From a virus: DNA of 20,130 nucleotides. The stretch lies in the IMG/VR virus record IMGVR_UViG_3300035698_003923, positions 1 to 20,130 of that record; one strand, written 5' to 3'. Below the pieces are notes generated by a model that saw nothing but the letters and a program-made list of their open reading frames with translations, was not told where the DNA came from and searched no databases. Of this stretch, positions 7,299 through 14,857 are shown in pieces (position 1 is the stretch's first letter; each line of letters starts with the position of its first letter). The position numbers and the translations under genes were made by a program.

Positions 7299-8357
7299 TC
7301 AGCCCTCCTGTTCCGCGGCGCGGGTCTTCTTGAAGTCGTCGACGCTGATGCCGAGGCCAGCGCAGATCGCGGTGTCTTCCAGGGTCAGCGAGCCATCGCC
7401 CGGCACCTTGGCCGGCGCGCCGCCGGTCAGGATCGCAGCGGTGACGACGGGAGCGGCGGCCAGCCAGCCCTCGAACCCCTTCAGGTCCTTGGCCGCGTAG
7501 GCGGTCGCCCAATTCTTTTGGGCCGGGATCAGCTTGCCGGCAGCCATCGCGGTCTCGACCACCGACGTGGCCTTCTCGCTGGCGCGCTCGGTCTGGATCG
7601 TTGCCAGCGCTGTCTGCAGGGCGTTCACCGTGGCGATCGGCGCGAACTGCGCCGGGTCCGGTACCGAGGCGGGCTTGGCCGCCTTGTCGATCGCGGCGGC
7701 CAGCGCCGTCTCGGTCGTCTCGGTCACGCTGAGCTTGGCCGCGAGCGCGGTGACGATCGCCGTCGACGCGACGAGCTTCTGTGCGTGGGCGAGTGCGGTG
7801 GCCTGGTCAGTGTCGGGCTTGAGGCCCAGCGCTTCCAGAAACGCCTTCAGAACTGGGTCCAACTGGACCTCCTGTTGCTGCTGGTGGGAAAGGGCGGTGA
7901 GGGTCAGGGCGGGGTTGTTGGTCAGCGCCGCGCGCTTCAGGCGCAGGATCCGCCGGTCGTCGATCGTGTGGTCGAACACCGGCGACAGGTAGCGGTACTC
8001 CCGAGCGGCGATCGCCTGGGAGGCGGCCGCGGTCCACTCGACGCGCCCCCAAATGCCGTCGGCGCGAACCTCCAACTGCTTCAGCCAGCCGGCGGCCCTC
8101 GCCGTTCCACCCACGCCCGGGACCGCGGCCAGGTCGATCTGATGGTCGTAGTCGATCGGCAGGTCCAAGCCGCCGGCAGCGGCCAACGAAGCGCTGACGA
8201 CGTCGGCTGAGGCGTCGTTGCGCCAGGCCGGCCGGCCATCGCGCGACGGCACCACGCCGATCGGCAGCAGATGCACCCAATCGGGCGCGCCGGCGCCGGC
8301 GGCGGACAAGTCAACGACGGACCCGAGGGCCGTCTGTACGGGGTGGCGTGTCGTCAT
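7299..8357 (-). CDS. Head maturation protease/scaffold, Mu gpI family
   Basis: From ATG 8357 the protein has 352 residues. The N-terminal domain shows the Mu I protease pattern: DWVHLLPIG, a DGR motif, LDLPIDYDHQ with the conserved DYDHQ block, AAGWLKQLEVRADGIWGRVEW, YRYLSPVF and the LTNNPAL motif. The C-terminal half is Ala-rich and helical and ends with ISVDDFKKTRAAEQEG, consistent with the scaffold part made from the same gene in Mu. It should process capsid and scaffold during head assembly. No Shine-Dalgarno sequence precedes either ATG 8357 or ATG 8366. The conserved MTTRHPVQ-type start and the nearby operator-like dyad favour a very short leader. It is the first gene after the long gap. 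Confidence 0.93.
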   Translation of the reverse strand: MTTRHPVQTALGSVVDLSAAGAGAPDWVHLLPIGVVPSRDGRPAWRNDASADVVSASLAAAGGLDLPIDYDHQIDLAAVPGVGGTARAAGWLKQLEVRADGIWGRVEWTAAASQAIAAREYRYLSPVFDHTIDDRRILRLKRAALTNNPALTLTALSHQQQQEVQLDPVLKAFLEALGLKPDTDQATALAHAQKLVASTAIVTALAAKLSVTETTETALAAAIDKAAKPASVPDPAQFAPIATVNALQTALATIQTERASEKATSVVETAMAAGKLIPAQKNWATAYAAKDLKGFEGWLAAAPVVTAAILTGGAPAKVPGDGSLTLEDTAICAGLGISVDDFKKTRAAEQEG

Positions 8358-8394
8358 GCCGAACATCGTGGAGACGGCGGCGGCGTGAAAACAT

Positions 8395-8410
8395 GGTGGC
8401 AAACGTCACC
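8395..8410 (-). promoter_or_regulatory. Candidate activator operator upstream of the protease gene
   Basis: The 16-bp sequence GGTGGCAAACGTCACC (plus-strand reading) is an imperfect dyad of half-sites GGTGRC and GTCACC separated by four bases. It is centred about 45 bp before ATG 8357 and has the same length as, and 12 of 16 identities with, the dyad upstream of the endolysin gene. Mu late promoters carry C-activator dyads at a comparable distance, so a role as late operator for the head operon is inferred. No good -10 box is evident. Confidence 0.5.
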
Positions 8411-8474
8411 ACGGGAAGCGTTTAAATGGGGAGTGTGGGAGCCCCTCAGAGCGGGGCCGGGCCGGGTCGATCAG

Positions 8475-8537
8475 GCCCGTGCGGGCGGATCGGACCCCGA
8501 AACCACCCTCAGCATGGTGGTTTCGGGTTGCACGGGC
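8475..8537. other. Nested inverted repeat (hairpin) in the central gap
   Basis: The core is a perfect 12-bp stem, CCCGAAACCACC (8496-8507) and GGTGGTTTCGGG (8516-8527), with an 8-nt loop. It is flanked by a second perfect pair, GCCCGTGC (8475-8482) and GCACGGGC (8530-8537). No T-tract follows on either strand, so an ordinary intrinsic terminator is unlikely. A protein-binding site, cruciform or RNA structure in a leader or readthrough transcript is possible. Confidence 0.7.
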
Positions 8538-8747
8538 AAGAGGCCGTCCGCGCCGTCGCTCCGCAATAGGCCGCCATCCGCCTGCGGGTCGTTTCAGAAA
8601 CGTTTAAGAGATTTCAGGGCATCTTCGGAGGCCGGCGGTCGATCTTGGCCGTTCTGGGGCTTCCTACGGGCTCGCCAGCACGCCTGAAACGCCCTTCAGC
8701 CGGATCGCTGCCCGGATTTAAACGCTCTTAAAATCCGGCCTTTAAGA

Positions 8748-8776
8748 TTGACCCGGCACCGGGCGGGCACTATCTC
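8748..8776 (+). promoter_or_regulatory. Possible rightward sigma70-like promoter
   Basis: TTGACC (8748-8753) and TATCTC (8771-8776) are separated by exactly 17 bases on the plus strand. The -35 match is good and the -10 match moderate. Transcription would run rightward, antisense to the minor head gene, and no plus-strand gene follows. It could be chance in a short AT-richer patch. Confidence 0.25.
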
Positions 8777-8897
8777 AATGAAGCGACGCGCGTGACACGG
8801 TGAAATTCTCCCGGCCGTAGCACCGCCGCCGAGGCCCTCGGGCCGATAGCAGCGGGAGCGTCATGCGGGGTTACTGGGAGGCCCCGCCGCGCGTCGT

Positions 8898-10121
8898 CTA
8901 CTCCTCCCAGCTACCGAACAGAACCCGTCCGCGCTGCAGCAGGCGCCGCACGTCTGAGCCGTGAGTGCGACGGTATGACGTCACAAACGTTGCTTGACCG
9001 GTTGCGGTCGCTTTCACCGCCGCCCACATCGGCCCGCCGTCGCGCCGCACGACAACGACCGACACGTCACCATCCTGGACGATCAACGTCGGACGCGCGC
9101 CAAGCTCTGGCAGCAGCCGATAGTCGGCCGGCGTCAGGTCCGGATGCTCCCGCAGGTTCTTCGCCAGGGACTCTGGCGACAGGACCGCCACCGGGTTGCG
9201 GGCGCCGATCGCGTCGGCGATCGCCGACGGCAGGCGCAACACCGGCATGGCGTCGGTTGGCTTCTGTAGCTGGCGCGCGAAGTCCGGCGACGACACCACC
9301 TGGCGCAGGGCGGCGTGGGCAACGTCGGGGCGCGCGGCCGCCAGCTTGTCGAGCAGCGAGCGGGTCGCCCCGGCGGCAAGGCCCTGGTCGAGTGTGGCGT
9401 CACGCTTGGCCGCGTCGGCGGCGCGGCCGACGTGATAGCTCCAGCCCGGATCGATTCCCTCCGGGATCTGGATCTCCTCGCCGGTGCGCTTGTTGATCCA
9501 CGGCCGCTCGGTCACCGCCGGCGCCTCGGTCACCCCACCCAACTTGTCGGCCTCACGTGCCGACAGCTGGCGCACCGTGCACCGGCAGTTCCAACCGTTC
9601 GGCGGATAGTGGCTCGACCACCAGTCGTGATCGACCGGCAGCACCGTCCCATGCCACGCCAGGTGCTCGGGCCGCGTGCGGCGGTCCTGCACCGAGACAT
9701 ACCGCAGGAACGGCCGCAGACCCTTGGTGCGTTGGATCTGGTCCCACCGGCCGGCGGCGTAAGACGTGCGCAGGTTCACGTCGAAGATCGTCTTCAGCCG
9801 GCGCGGGCTGCCGAGCTGCACCAGGCGTTCCTTGCCGGTGAGGGGATCCACGACGCGCTGCCGGCCCCACCATCCCTTGGCCTGTAGCGTCGGCTCCAGC
9901 TCCCGGCGGAACTGCTCCAGCGTCGCGCCCTCGCTCAGCGCCCGATCGACAGCGCCCCGGATGTCCTCCAGCACGTCGAGCTGCATGGCCTTCGCGACGG
10001 TGAAGCTCCTGGCATGTTCGCCCTGCCACACGTCCTGCCAGGCGAACGACGGCTTGAAGCCTTTGGCGCGGAAGTAGTCAATCGCCTCCCGTGGCGGCAG
10101 CGGCTTCAGCTCAATCGGCAT
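8898..10121 (-). CDS. Minor head protein, Mu gpF family, with C-terminal nuclease-like domain
   Basis: The protein has 407 residues. Residues 1-190 are the Mu gpF/SPP1 gp7-type head morphogenesis domain: LPPREAIDYFRAKGFKPSFA at the start, then NLRTSYAAGRWDQ, RPFLRYVSVQDRRTRPEHLA, HGTVLPVDHDWW and PPNGWNCRCTV. The H, C-R-C and NGW-NC residues are typical. After a linker, residues about 291-402 form a second domain with EHPDLTPADYRLLPEL, PTLIVQDGDVSVVVVRR and TFVTSYRRTHGSDVRRLLQR. That layout resembles the PBECR group of phage-borne Barnase/EndoU/ColicinE5-RelE-like nuclease domains. ATG 10121 lies three bases after the portal stop. The gpF assignment is firm; the C-terminal assignment is tentative. 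Confidence 0.93.
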   Translation of the reverse strand: MPIELKPLPPREAIDYFRAKGFKPSFAWQDVWQGEHARSFTVAKAMQLDVLEDIRGAVDRALSEGATLEQFRRELEPTLQAKGWWGRQRVVDPLTGKERLVQLGSPRRLKTIFDVNLRTSYAAGRWDQIQRTKGLRPFLRYVSVQDRRTRPEHLAWHGTVLPVDHDWWSSHYPPNGWNCRCTVRQLSAREADKLGGVTEAPAVTERPWINKRTGEEIQIPEGIDPGWSYHVGRAADAAKRDATLDQGLAAGATRSLLDKLAAARPDVAHAALRQVVSSPDFARQLQKPTDAMPVLRLPSAIADAIGARNPVAVLSPESLAKNLREHPDLTPADYRLLPELGARPTLIVQDGDVSVVVVRRDGGPMWAAVKATATGQATFVTSYRRTHGSDVRRLLQRGRVLFGSWEE

Positions 10122-10124
10122 GGG

Positions 10125-11729
10125 TCAGCCGTCCAGGTCGGCGATCGGCGCGTCGAACTCGCCGGCCAGCCGGGCGGCGAAGCCGGCTCGCGCCAGAGCC
10201 TCGGTCACCTCGACCGGATCCATCTGGCCGACCAACTCGGGCAAGCGGTCGCGGAACTCCTCCAGGTTGGTCACCTGGTCGAGCAGCGTGCGGATCGGGT
10301 CGACGACCGGGTCCATCATCTGCTCCCAGTCGCCGAGCACCCCTGCCGCCAGGTCGTCGATCGCATCGTCCTGGCCGGGCTGTGCCGCGGCCAGCTGCTG
10401 TTTGACCTTGCCGGTCGTGTCGGGGGCGTCGATCGCTTCGGCCTCCGGCTCCGCGGCGCCCGGCACCGGCGCCTTCGCTGCGGGCTTCAGCAGTTCCTCC
10501 GTGTCGTCCGGATCCGGCAGGCCCAGCTTGTCGCGCACCACCGCGGAGCCGACCTTGCCGCCCATGCCGACGTACTTCTCGATCAACGGCATCAGCGCGG
10601 TCATGTCGGTCTGATCCGGCAGGCCGATGAACGCCCGCGGATACTTGCCGTCCTTCGGTGGCCCGAAGTTAAGGTCGATGATTGGCTTGACCAGGTCGCG
10701 GTTGATCGGGACCGCTAGGCGCTTGGCGTCGGATTGCTGGATGTCGGTGCGCACCTGGTCGTGCACCTTGCCGACTGCATAGCCGCCGGCGATCGCGTCG
10801 GTGGTGCCGACCTGGCCGAGGACCGCCTTGGACACCTGCTGGTCGAGGAAGTTCGCGAGGCCGCTGAACAGGCCGCCGTCGCCCTTCGATGCCGCCTCGA
10901 CGAACTCCACGGCCATGCTGTCCGGGATGATGCCGGCGGCGTCGTGGCCAAGCTGGGATACGGCGCGCAGTAGGATCCGGCGATCGTCGGCCGTAGTACC
11001 GGTTGGATACTTGCCGAGCCGAAGCGGCTGGCCATAGGTCTCCAGAAATGACACCCAATCCTTGAGGACGAAGTTCTTGAACAGCCAGGCCCACGCCACC
11101 GGCCGGGCCAGGCCGCCGCGGATCGGGATGCCGGACTTCGCCTGAATGATCGTGGTGATGAACTTGTAGGCGGCGAGCGGCTGCGGCTGACCGTCATCGC
11201 CGCGCAGCCGGATTGTGCGCATGTCCACCTGGTCGAACATGAACCAGCGTGGATCGCGCCACTCCAGACGCTTCGGCCACCATTGCTTGGCAGTCGTCTC
11301 CCACAGGATCTCCACGACGCTGAAGCCCTTGCCGACGGCGTCGAGCATGTCGAACAGCTCGTCTTCCAGTTCGTCGCGGCGCAGCCACTCCCGGATGAAG
11401 TCGGCGTGCTCGATGTAAGGGGCGTTGTCCTCGGCCGCCTCGACGGTGATCTCCAGCTGGGCGACCGCGCGCTTGCGAGCGCCGAGCACGCCGACGTAGT
11501 GCAGATCCTTCTCCTCGATGTCCTCGGCCAGCTCCAGGTACGACACCGGGTCGCCTTCCTCGGAGCCGCGCAGGATGCTGCCCAGGCGCGCCGGTGTGAG
11601 GCCGCGCGACGGGTGCTCGCCGATCGGGCGGCGCACGCCGGCCATTGTCGGGCCGGCCAGCTCATCCAGCAGATCGGCGCGGCGCAGCGGCGTCACACCG
11701 TCCGCGCCAACCAGGATCGGGGTTGCCAT
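10125..11729 (-). CDS. Portal protein, DUF935 family (Mu gp29-like)
   Basis: This 534-residue protein is a typical DUF935 portal. It shows RPIGEHPSRGLTPARLGSIL near the start, then YLELAEDIEEKDLHYVGVLG, AVAQLEITVEAAED, the WETTAKQWWPKRLEWRDPRW block and FKNFVLKDWVSFLETYGQP. It then has GLFSGLANFLDQQVSKAVLG. The last 100 residues are acidic and Ala/Pro-rich, then helical. It forms the dodecameric ring through which DNA enters and leaves the head. Start ATG 11729 has AGGAG eight bases upstream. It follows large terminase and precedes the gpF-like gene, the standard Mu packaging order. Confidence 0.96.
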   Translation of the reverse strand: MATPILVGADGVTPLRRADLLDELAGPTMAGVRRPIGEHPSRGLTPARLGSILRGSEEGDPVSYLELAEDIEEKDLHYVGVLGARKRAVAQLEITVEAAEDNAPYIEHADFIREWLRRDELEDELFDMLDAVGKGFSVVEILWETTAKQWWPKRLEWRDPRWFMFDQVDMRTIRLRGDDGQPQPLAAYKFITTIIQAKSGIPIRGGLARPVAWAWLFKNFVLKDWVSFLETYGQPLRLGKYPTGTTADDRRILLRAVSQLGHDAAGIIPDSMAVEFVEAASKGDGGLFSGLANFLDQQVSKAVLGQVGTTDAIAGGYAVGKVHDQVRTDIQQSDAKRLAVPINRDLVKPIIDLNFGPPKDGKYPRAFIGLPDQTDMTALMPLIEKYVGMGGKVGSAVVRDKLGLPDPDDTEELLKPAAKAPVPGAAEPEAEAIDAPDTTGKVKQQLAAAQPGQDDAIDDLAAGVLGDWEQMMDPVVDPIRTLLDQVTNLEEFRDRLPELVGQMDPVEVTEALARAGFAARLAGEFDAPIADLDG

Positions 11730-11740
11730 CGACGTTGCTC

Positions 11741-13378
11741 CTACCAGGCCCCGCGCCCGAAGCGGGCGCCGGGCATTTCGTCATCGGTTCCAAAGGCCGA
11801 GGCTTCATCGACCCGGCGGCGCAGCGGAATCGCGGCCTCGTAGCCGAACTCCACGATGCCGGTCAGGGTCGCCACGTAGAAATGCAGTAGCGCCTGGCCG
11901 GCGTCGCCGTGCCGGCGGCCGCCATCGCTGCCTTCGTTGCGAATGTCGCTCGGGATCTTGCCGACGCCGCCGACTACCCGGAACTGACGCAGGTCGTCGC
12001 GGACATCGATGTCGGCCGGGATCGCGATGGTCCTGTCCTGAAAGGCAGCTGTGAACTTCGGCGTGTGCTCCCGGTACCAGGCGTCGTTGGCCATCAACTC
12101 GGTGACCCGATTCGAACCGAACTTCTGGCGCGCCTCCTGGGCCAGCACCATGCCGTTGCCGTTAGCGTCGAGCACCATGCGCTGCAGACGGCTCAGCCGC
12201 TCGCCGATGTAGTAGAGCGCTTGTTTCTGCTGGTCATAGGGGCACTGCCGCAGCTCGACCAACAGCGGCGTGCGCCGCACCAGGTTCTGCGCGGTGTAGC
12301 CGATCACGATGCAGGTCCGGTCCTGGCGCATCGCGAAGTCCTCGCCAATCGCCGTCGGCAGATCCTTCAGCGCGACCAGGTGCGGGCCGACGTTCTCATC
12401 CAGCCAGGCGCGCATTTCGGCCTGGCGCTGGCCTTCGGGCAAATCGACGAATCCTTCGACCGGCGGCTCCCAGCGGGCGACGCGATAGTCCTCGACGCTG
12501 CACGCCTCGATCCATGCCAGCGGCAGCATGACGCCGTCGCCTTCGCGCGGGACCGCGTCCAGCTCCTCGCGCATGGCATCCACCCGGGTGCCGTAGGATC
12601 GCCGCACCTTGCGATACCACTCGGCCTTGGCTTCCGGTGAGGGCGTCCAGTTCCGCAGCAGACACACCCGCTCATAGAGACCGTTGGCGACCGCGTCGTC
12701 GAAGGTGATCCGGTGGATTTTGTAGTCGTATCGCCCCTCCCGGGTCTCTTTGATCAGCTCGTTGAAGGCGTTCAACGTGCCGTTATGGGTGCTGATAATC
12801 CGGATCTTGCCGCCCCAAATCAGCAGCGCATTGCAAGCGTCAATCACAGCTCGCACCTGCGGGTGGAACGCCGCCTCGTCGATGATCACCCGACCCTGCA
12901 GGCCACGAATGTTGGCCGGCCGGCTGGACAGCGCGCAGATCTGGAAGCCCGACGCGAACCGGATCCGATAGGCCTGGATCTGCCGGGAGGTTCCATCGTC
13001 CTGGACGTCGTCGAACAGGAAGTCCTCGACGCTCAGCAGCTCCTTCGCGACGGCACGCGCAAACTTGGCGCAGGTCCCGATGAACTCCAGGCCCTTTTCC
13101 TTGGTGTCGCCGATGTAGAAGGTGTTGTCGCCGCCGGCCGCCGGACTCGCCGCACCGATCAGGGTGCTAGCCAGGGCCTCGGCGAACGTGATGCCGGTTC
13201 GCCGTCCCTTCTCCGCCAGCTTCAAATCGGACTCGTCCGCGACCCAGTCCACCTGGTGGGCCATCAGAATGCCATCCGCCAGAGGATCGAGATCGTCTGG
13301 CGGCAGCACTCCCAGCGGCAAGTCGTCGATCGGCGATCGCGGCGGCGACAGCGCCGTTGTGGCGAGCAGCTCACTCAT
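11741..13378 (-). CDS. Terminase large subunit (Mu gp28-like)
   Basis: The 545-residue protein is the packaging motor ATPase and nuclease. Around residues 57-66 it has a degenerate Walker A of the Mu type (EKGRRTGITF). The Walker B VIIDEAAF is at about 164-171 and a coupling motif ISTHNG at about 195-200. The nuclease half begins near residue 340 with GEDFAMRQDRT, where D347 is a candidate metal ligand. DANGNGM near residue 404 offers another. Mu-type terminases package headful DNA from the integrated prophage, cutting into host sequence. ATG 13378 overlaps the DUF3486 stop as ATGA. Length is close to that of Mu gp28. Confidence 0.95.
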   Translation of the reverse strand: MSELLATTALSPPRSPIDDLPLGVLPPDDLDPLADGILMAHQVDWVADESDLKLAEKGRRTGITFAEALASTLIGAASPAAGGDNTFYIGDTKEKGLEFIGTCAKFARAVAKELLSVEDFLFDDVQDDGTSRQIQAYRIRFASGFQICALSSRPANIRGLQGRVIIDEAAFHPQVRAVIDACNALLIWGGKIRIISTHNGTLNAFNELIKETREGRYDYKIHRITFDDAVANGLYERVCLLRNWTPSPEAKAEWYRKVRRSYGTRVDAMREELDAVPREGDGVMLPLAWIEACSVEDYRVARWEPPVEGFVDLPEGQRQAEMRAWLDENVGPHLVALKDLPTAIGEDFAMRQDRTCIVIGYTAQNLVRRTPLLVELRQCPYDQQKQALYYIGERLSRLQRMVLDANGNGMVLAQEARQKFGSNRVTELMANDAWYREHTPKFTAAFQDRTIAIPADIDVRDDLRQFRVVGGVGKIPSDIRNEGSDGGRRHGDAGQALLHFYVATLTGIVEFGYEAAIPLRRRVDEASAFGTDDEMPGARFGRGAW

Positions 13379-13950
13379 GTGGGTTTGAGCCGCACGCCCA
13401 GGATGTCCCGGCGCAGCTGCGCCAGGCGCTCCGGCGTCAGGCCCTTGCCCTCTCCGGCGGCAATGGCGTCGCGCGCGGCCTGGTCGATCAGCTTGGCGGC
13501 ATCACGTTTCAGCTTGGCCAGGATCTTCTCTTCGGCATCGAGCGTCGCTTTACGAGCGGTTGAAAGGTCCTTCAGGCCCTTCATCAACAGCATGAACTCT
13601 TCGATCTCGATCCCGCCGTCTTCGCCGGCCTGCTTGTTCATGATCTTGAAAGCGATGGTCTGTGCGATCTGCATCAGGAACCGAACGCTATCGTTATCCT
13701 GCGCGCCGAACTCCTTACCCAACTGTTTGGTGACCGCGCGCATCTTCTCCATGTCGCCGCGCATGTTGGCGGTGGAGACGCTCCAGCGAACCACGGAACT
13801 GCGCGATGGCGTATCGTCCAGGCGCAGCGACGCGAGATACTCCACGACGTCGTCGATCGTGCGGCCTTCGTCGACCAGCAACCGATTGATCTGCTCCAGA
13901 ATAGCCGGATCCAGCCGGGCCATCTTGCTCTTGGGACCAGGCTTAGCCAT
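13375..13950 (-). CDS. DUF3486 protein, small terminase subunit-like (Mu gp27)
   Basis: This 191-residue protein has the DUF3486 layout: a basic start (MAKPGPKSKMARLDP), then a helix-turn-helix region with ILEQINRLLVDEGRTIDDVV and PSRSSVVRWS. A long helical part with KIMNKQAGEDGGIEIEEFML follows, and a C-terminal segment ends LAQLRRDILGV. In Mu the product, gp27, lies next to the large terminase and is thought to be the DNA-recognition subunit. ATG 13950 has GAGG seven bases upstream. The gene overlaps the large terminase by four bases, consistent with translational coupling. Confidence 0.92.
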   Translation of the reverse strand: MAKPGPKSKMARLDPAILEQINRLLVDEGRTIDDVVEYLASLRLDDTPSRSSVVRWSVSTANMRGDMEKMRAVTKQLGKEFGAQDNDSVRFLMQIAQTIAFKIMNKQAGEDGGIEIEEFMLLMKGLKDLSTARKATLDAEEKILAKLKRDAAKLIDQAARDAIAAGEGKGLTPERLAQLRRDILGVRLKPT

Positions 13951-13959
13951 AGGTCAGCC

Positions 13960-14265
13960 TCACTGGCCCGGCAGGCGAACGCCTGCAGCCCGAAGTCGGC
14001 CCTCGGCTACCGCCAGCCCCTTGTCCGACAGCGTGGCGGTGTACGTGATCCGACTGGGCGTGACGTTCTCGTGCAAGCGGACCAGGCCGGCGTCGCGCAG
14101 CCAGCGCAGCTCGATCTGCAGGTCCTCGCGGGACAGGAAGTGGTTGTGGTACTTCGCGATCATCGACTGAAGCAGGCCCTCGTAGGCGCTGCCGTCCGGC
14201 GCTTCCTTCAGCGACACCAGGACCGTGATCCGCCACTCCTCCTTGACCATCTCGGCGATGCTCAT
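13960..14265 (-). CDS. Winged-helix phage protein, Mu gp26-like
   Basis: This 101-residue protein starts MSIAEMVKEEWRITVLVSLK and shows a winged-helix pattern: SAYEGLLQSMIAKYHNHFLS, then REDLQIELRWLRDAGLVRLH, then a beta wing with ITYTATLSDKGLAVAEG. This is the ArsR/VpaChn25_0724-like family that lies just upstream of DUF3486 in many Mu-like phages (Mu gp26 position). It probably binds DNA, perhaps in packaging or late control; the function is not established. ATG 14265 overlaps the DUF2730 stop as ATGA. Confidence 0.85.
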   Translation of the reverse strand: MSIAEMVKEEWRITVLVSLKEAPDGSAYEGLLQSMIAKYHNHFLSREDLQIELRWLRDAGLVRLHENVTPSRITYTATLSDKGLAVAEGRLRAAGVRLPGQ

Positions 14266-14651
14266 GGACTGGCTCCCTTGATTTCGTTCTCGACGAGCAT
14301 GTCCACCTTGCGGCCGATCGCGCTGACCGCCCGATCCATGCCGTTCATCTGACCGACCACCGCCTTGACGTCACCGCGGATCGCTTCGAGCGACACCAGC
14401 AGATTGTTGAAGTCCCGGTGCGACGGGGTTGTCTCGGCCTTCTGCTGCATCAACGAGATGAGCGTCTCGATCCCGTTCAGCCGCTGATCGTGCCGCTCGA
14501 CGGCGAGCTTTCGGGCGTCAGCTTCCTCAGCCAGGTCACCGCGGGTCGGGAAGATGGACCGCAGGTACAACAAGCCGATCGCCAGCAGGAAATTGCCGGC
14601 GACAGATAGCGCGCCCAGCCAGGCGGGAAGCTCTCCGAACCACTCAATCAT
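14262..14651 (-). CDS. DUF2730 membrane-anchored coiled-coil protein (Mu gp25-like)
   Basis: This 129-residue protein starts MIEWFGELPAWLGALSVAGN. A single transmembrane segment spans roughly residues 9-28 (WLGALSVAGNFLLAIGLLYL). A long amphipathic helix follows, with ERHDQRLNGIETLISLMQQK, and ends near KVDMLVENEIKG. The layout of short N-terminus, one membrane helix and coiled coil is that of DUF2730, found beside gp26-like genes in Mu-like phages. Its role is unknown; membrane location in the lysis/packaging region has led to suggestions of a lysis accessory. ATG 14651 overlaps the preceding zinc-finger stop as ATGA, which settles the start. Confidence 0.85.
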   Translation of the reverse strand: MIEWFGELPAWLGALSVAGNFLLAIGLLYLRSIFPTRGDLAEEADARKLAVERHDQRLNGIETLISLMQQKAETTPSHRDFNNLLVSLEAIRGDVKAVVGQMNGMDRAVSAIGRKVDMLVENEIKGASP

Positions 14652-14857
14652 CGCGACGCGCGGTCCCTGTCCTCTTGGCATCGGACGCAGGTGTTCGTTT
14701 CGTAAGCCACGCGCCGAGCCAGCGGGATCTCTTCTCCGCACTCCACGCAGATCTTCGAGGGTGTGACCGGTCGCCGGCAAAGGGCCGACCGCAGCGCATC
14801 AGCGCGGTCGGTTTCTTCGCGAGCCTGGGCGGCGTCGATTATGTCAGGCACCGCCAT
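14648..14857 (-). CDS. TraR/DksA-type C4 zinc-finger protein
   Basis: This small protein of 69 residues has the TraR/DksA zinc finger: CVECGEEIPLARR, then CVRCQED, giving CxxC-x17-CxxC. It is preceded by a short helix with DAAQAREETDRADALRSAL. In F plasmid TraR and phage relatives such proteins bind in the RNA polymerase secondary channel and shift promoter use without ppGpp. The ATG at 14857 overlaps the previous gene by 14 bases. A GTG at 14851 has a better placed GAGG and may be the true start. Mu-like phages often carry a member at this place. Action on RNA polymerase is a family inference. Confidence 0.85.
   Translation of the reverse strand: MAVPDIIDAAQAREETDRADALRSALCRRPVTPSKICVECGEEIPLARRVAYETNTCVRCQEDRDRASR

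Larger units (their letters stand above)
8358..8897. other. 540-bp non-coding gap between minor head protein and protease genes
   Basis: No reading frame on either strand here looks real. The interval holds a dyad next to the protease start (8395-8410), a nested hairpin (8475-8537), and a 13-bp palindrome CGTTTCAGAAACG (8590-8602). It also holds an inverted repeat CCGGATTT/AAATCCGG (8712-8719 with 8731-8738), a 6-bp stem GCGGGG/CCCCGC just past the minor head gene (8865-8870 with 8882-8887), and a possible rightward promoter (8748-8776). AT-rich islands with CGTTTAAA or CGTTTAAG recur near 8420, 8601 and, inverted, near 8720. In Mu the interval before gene I holds a late promoter and the central strong gyrase site, so this is the matching place. 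Confidence 0.75.

Noticed and set aside
5571-8210. Very long open frame on the plus strand (879 codons) opposite the capsid, cement and protease genes
   Set aside because: It is antisense to three recognised head genes, has Arg/Gly/His-rich composition typical of a shadow frame in GC-rich DNA, and resembles no protein family.
8590-8602. CGTTTCAGAAACG palindrome as a MuA-type transposase site
   Set aside because: It shares only the CGTTTCA core with the Mu transposase consensus and lies far from any prophage end, so it was kept only as part of the gap description.
8271-8687. Plus-strand frame across the protease start and the central gap (138 codons)
   Set aside because: It overlaps the protease N-terminus and covers the dyad and hairpin; the composition is not protein-like and no ribosome site is seen.
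8865-8887. GCGGGG/CCCCGC stem just after the minor head gene as a terminator
   Set aside because: The stem is only six base pairs with an 11-nt loop and no T-tract follows, so it is not called as a terminator.
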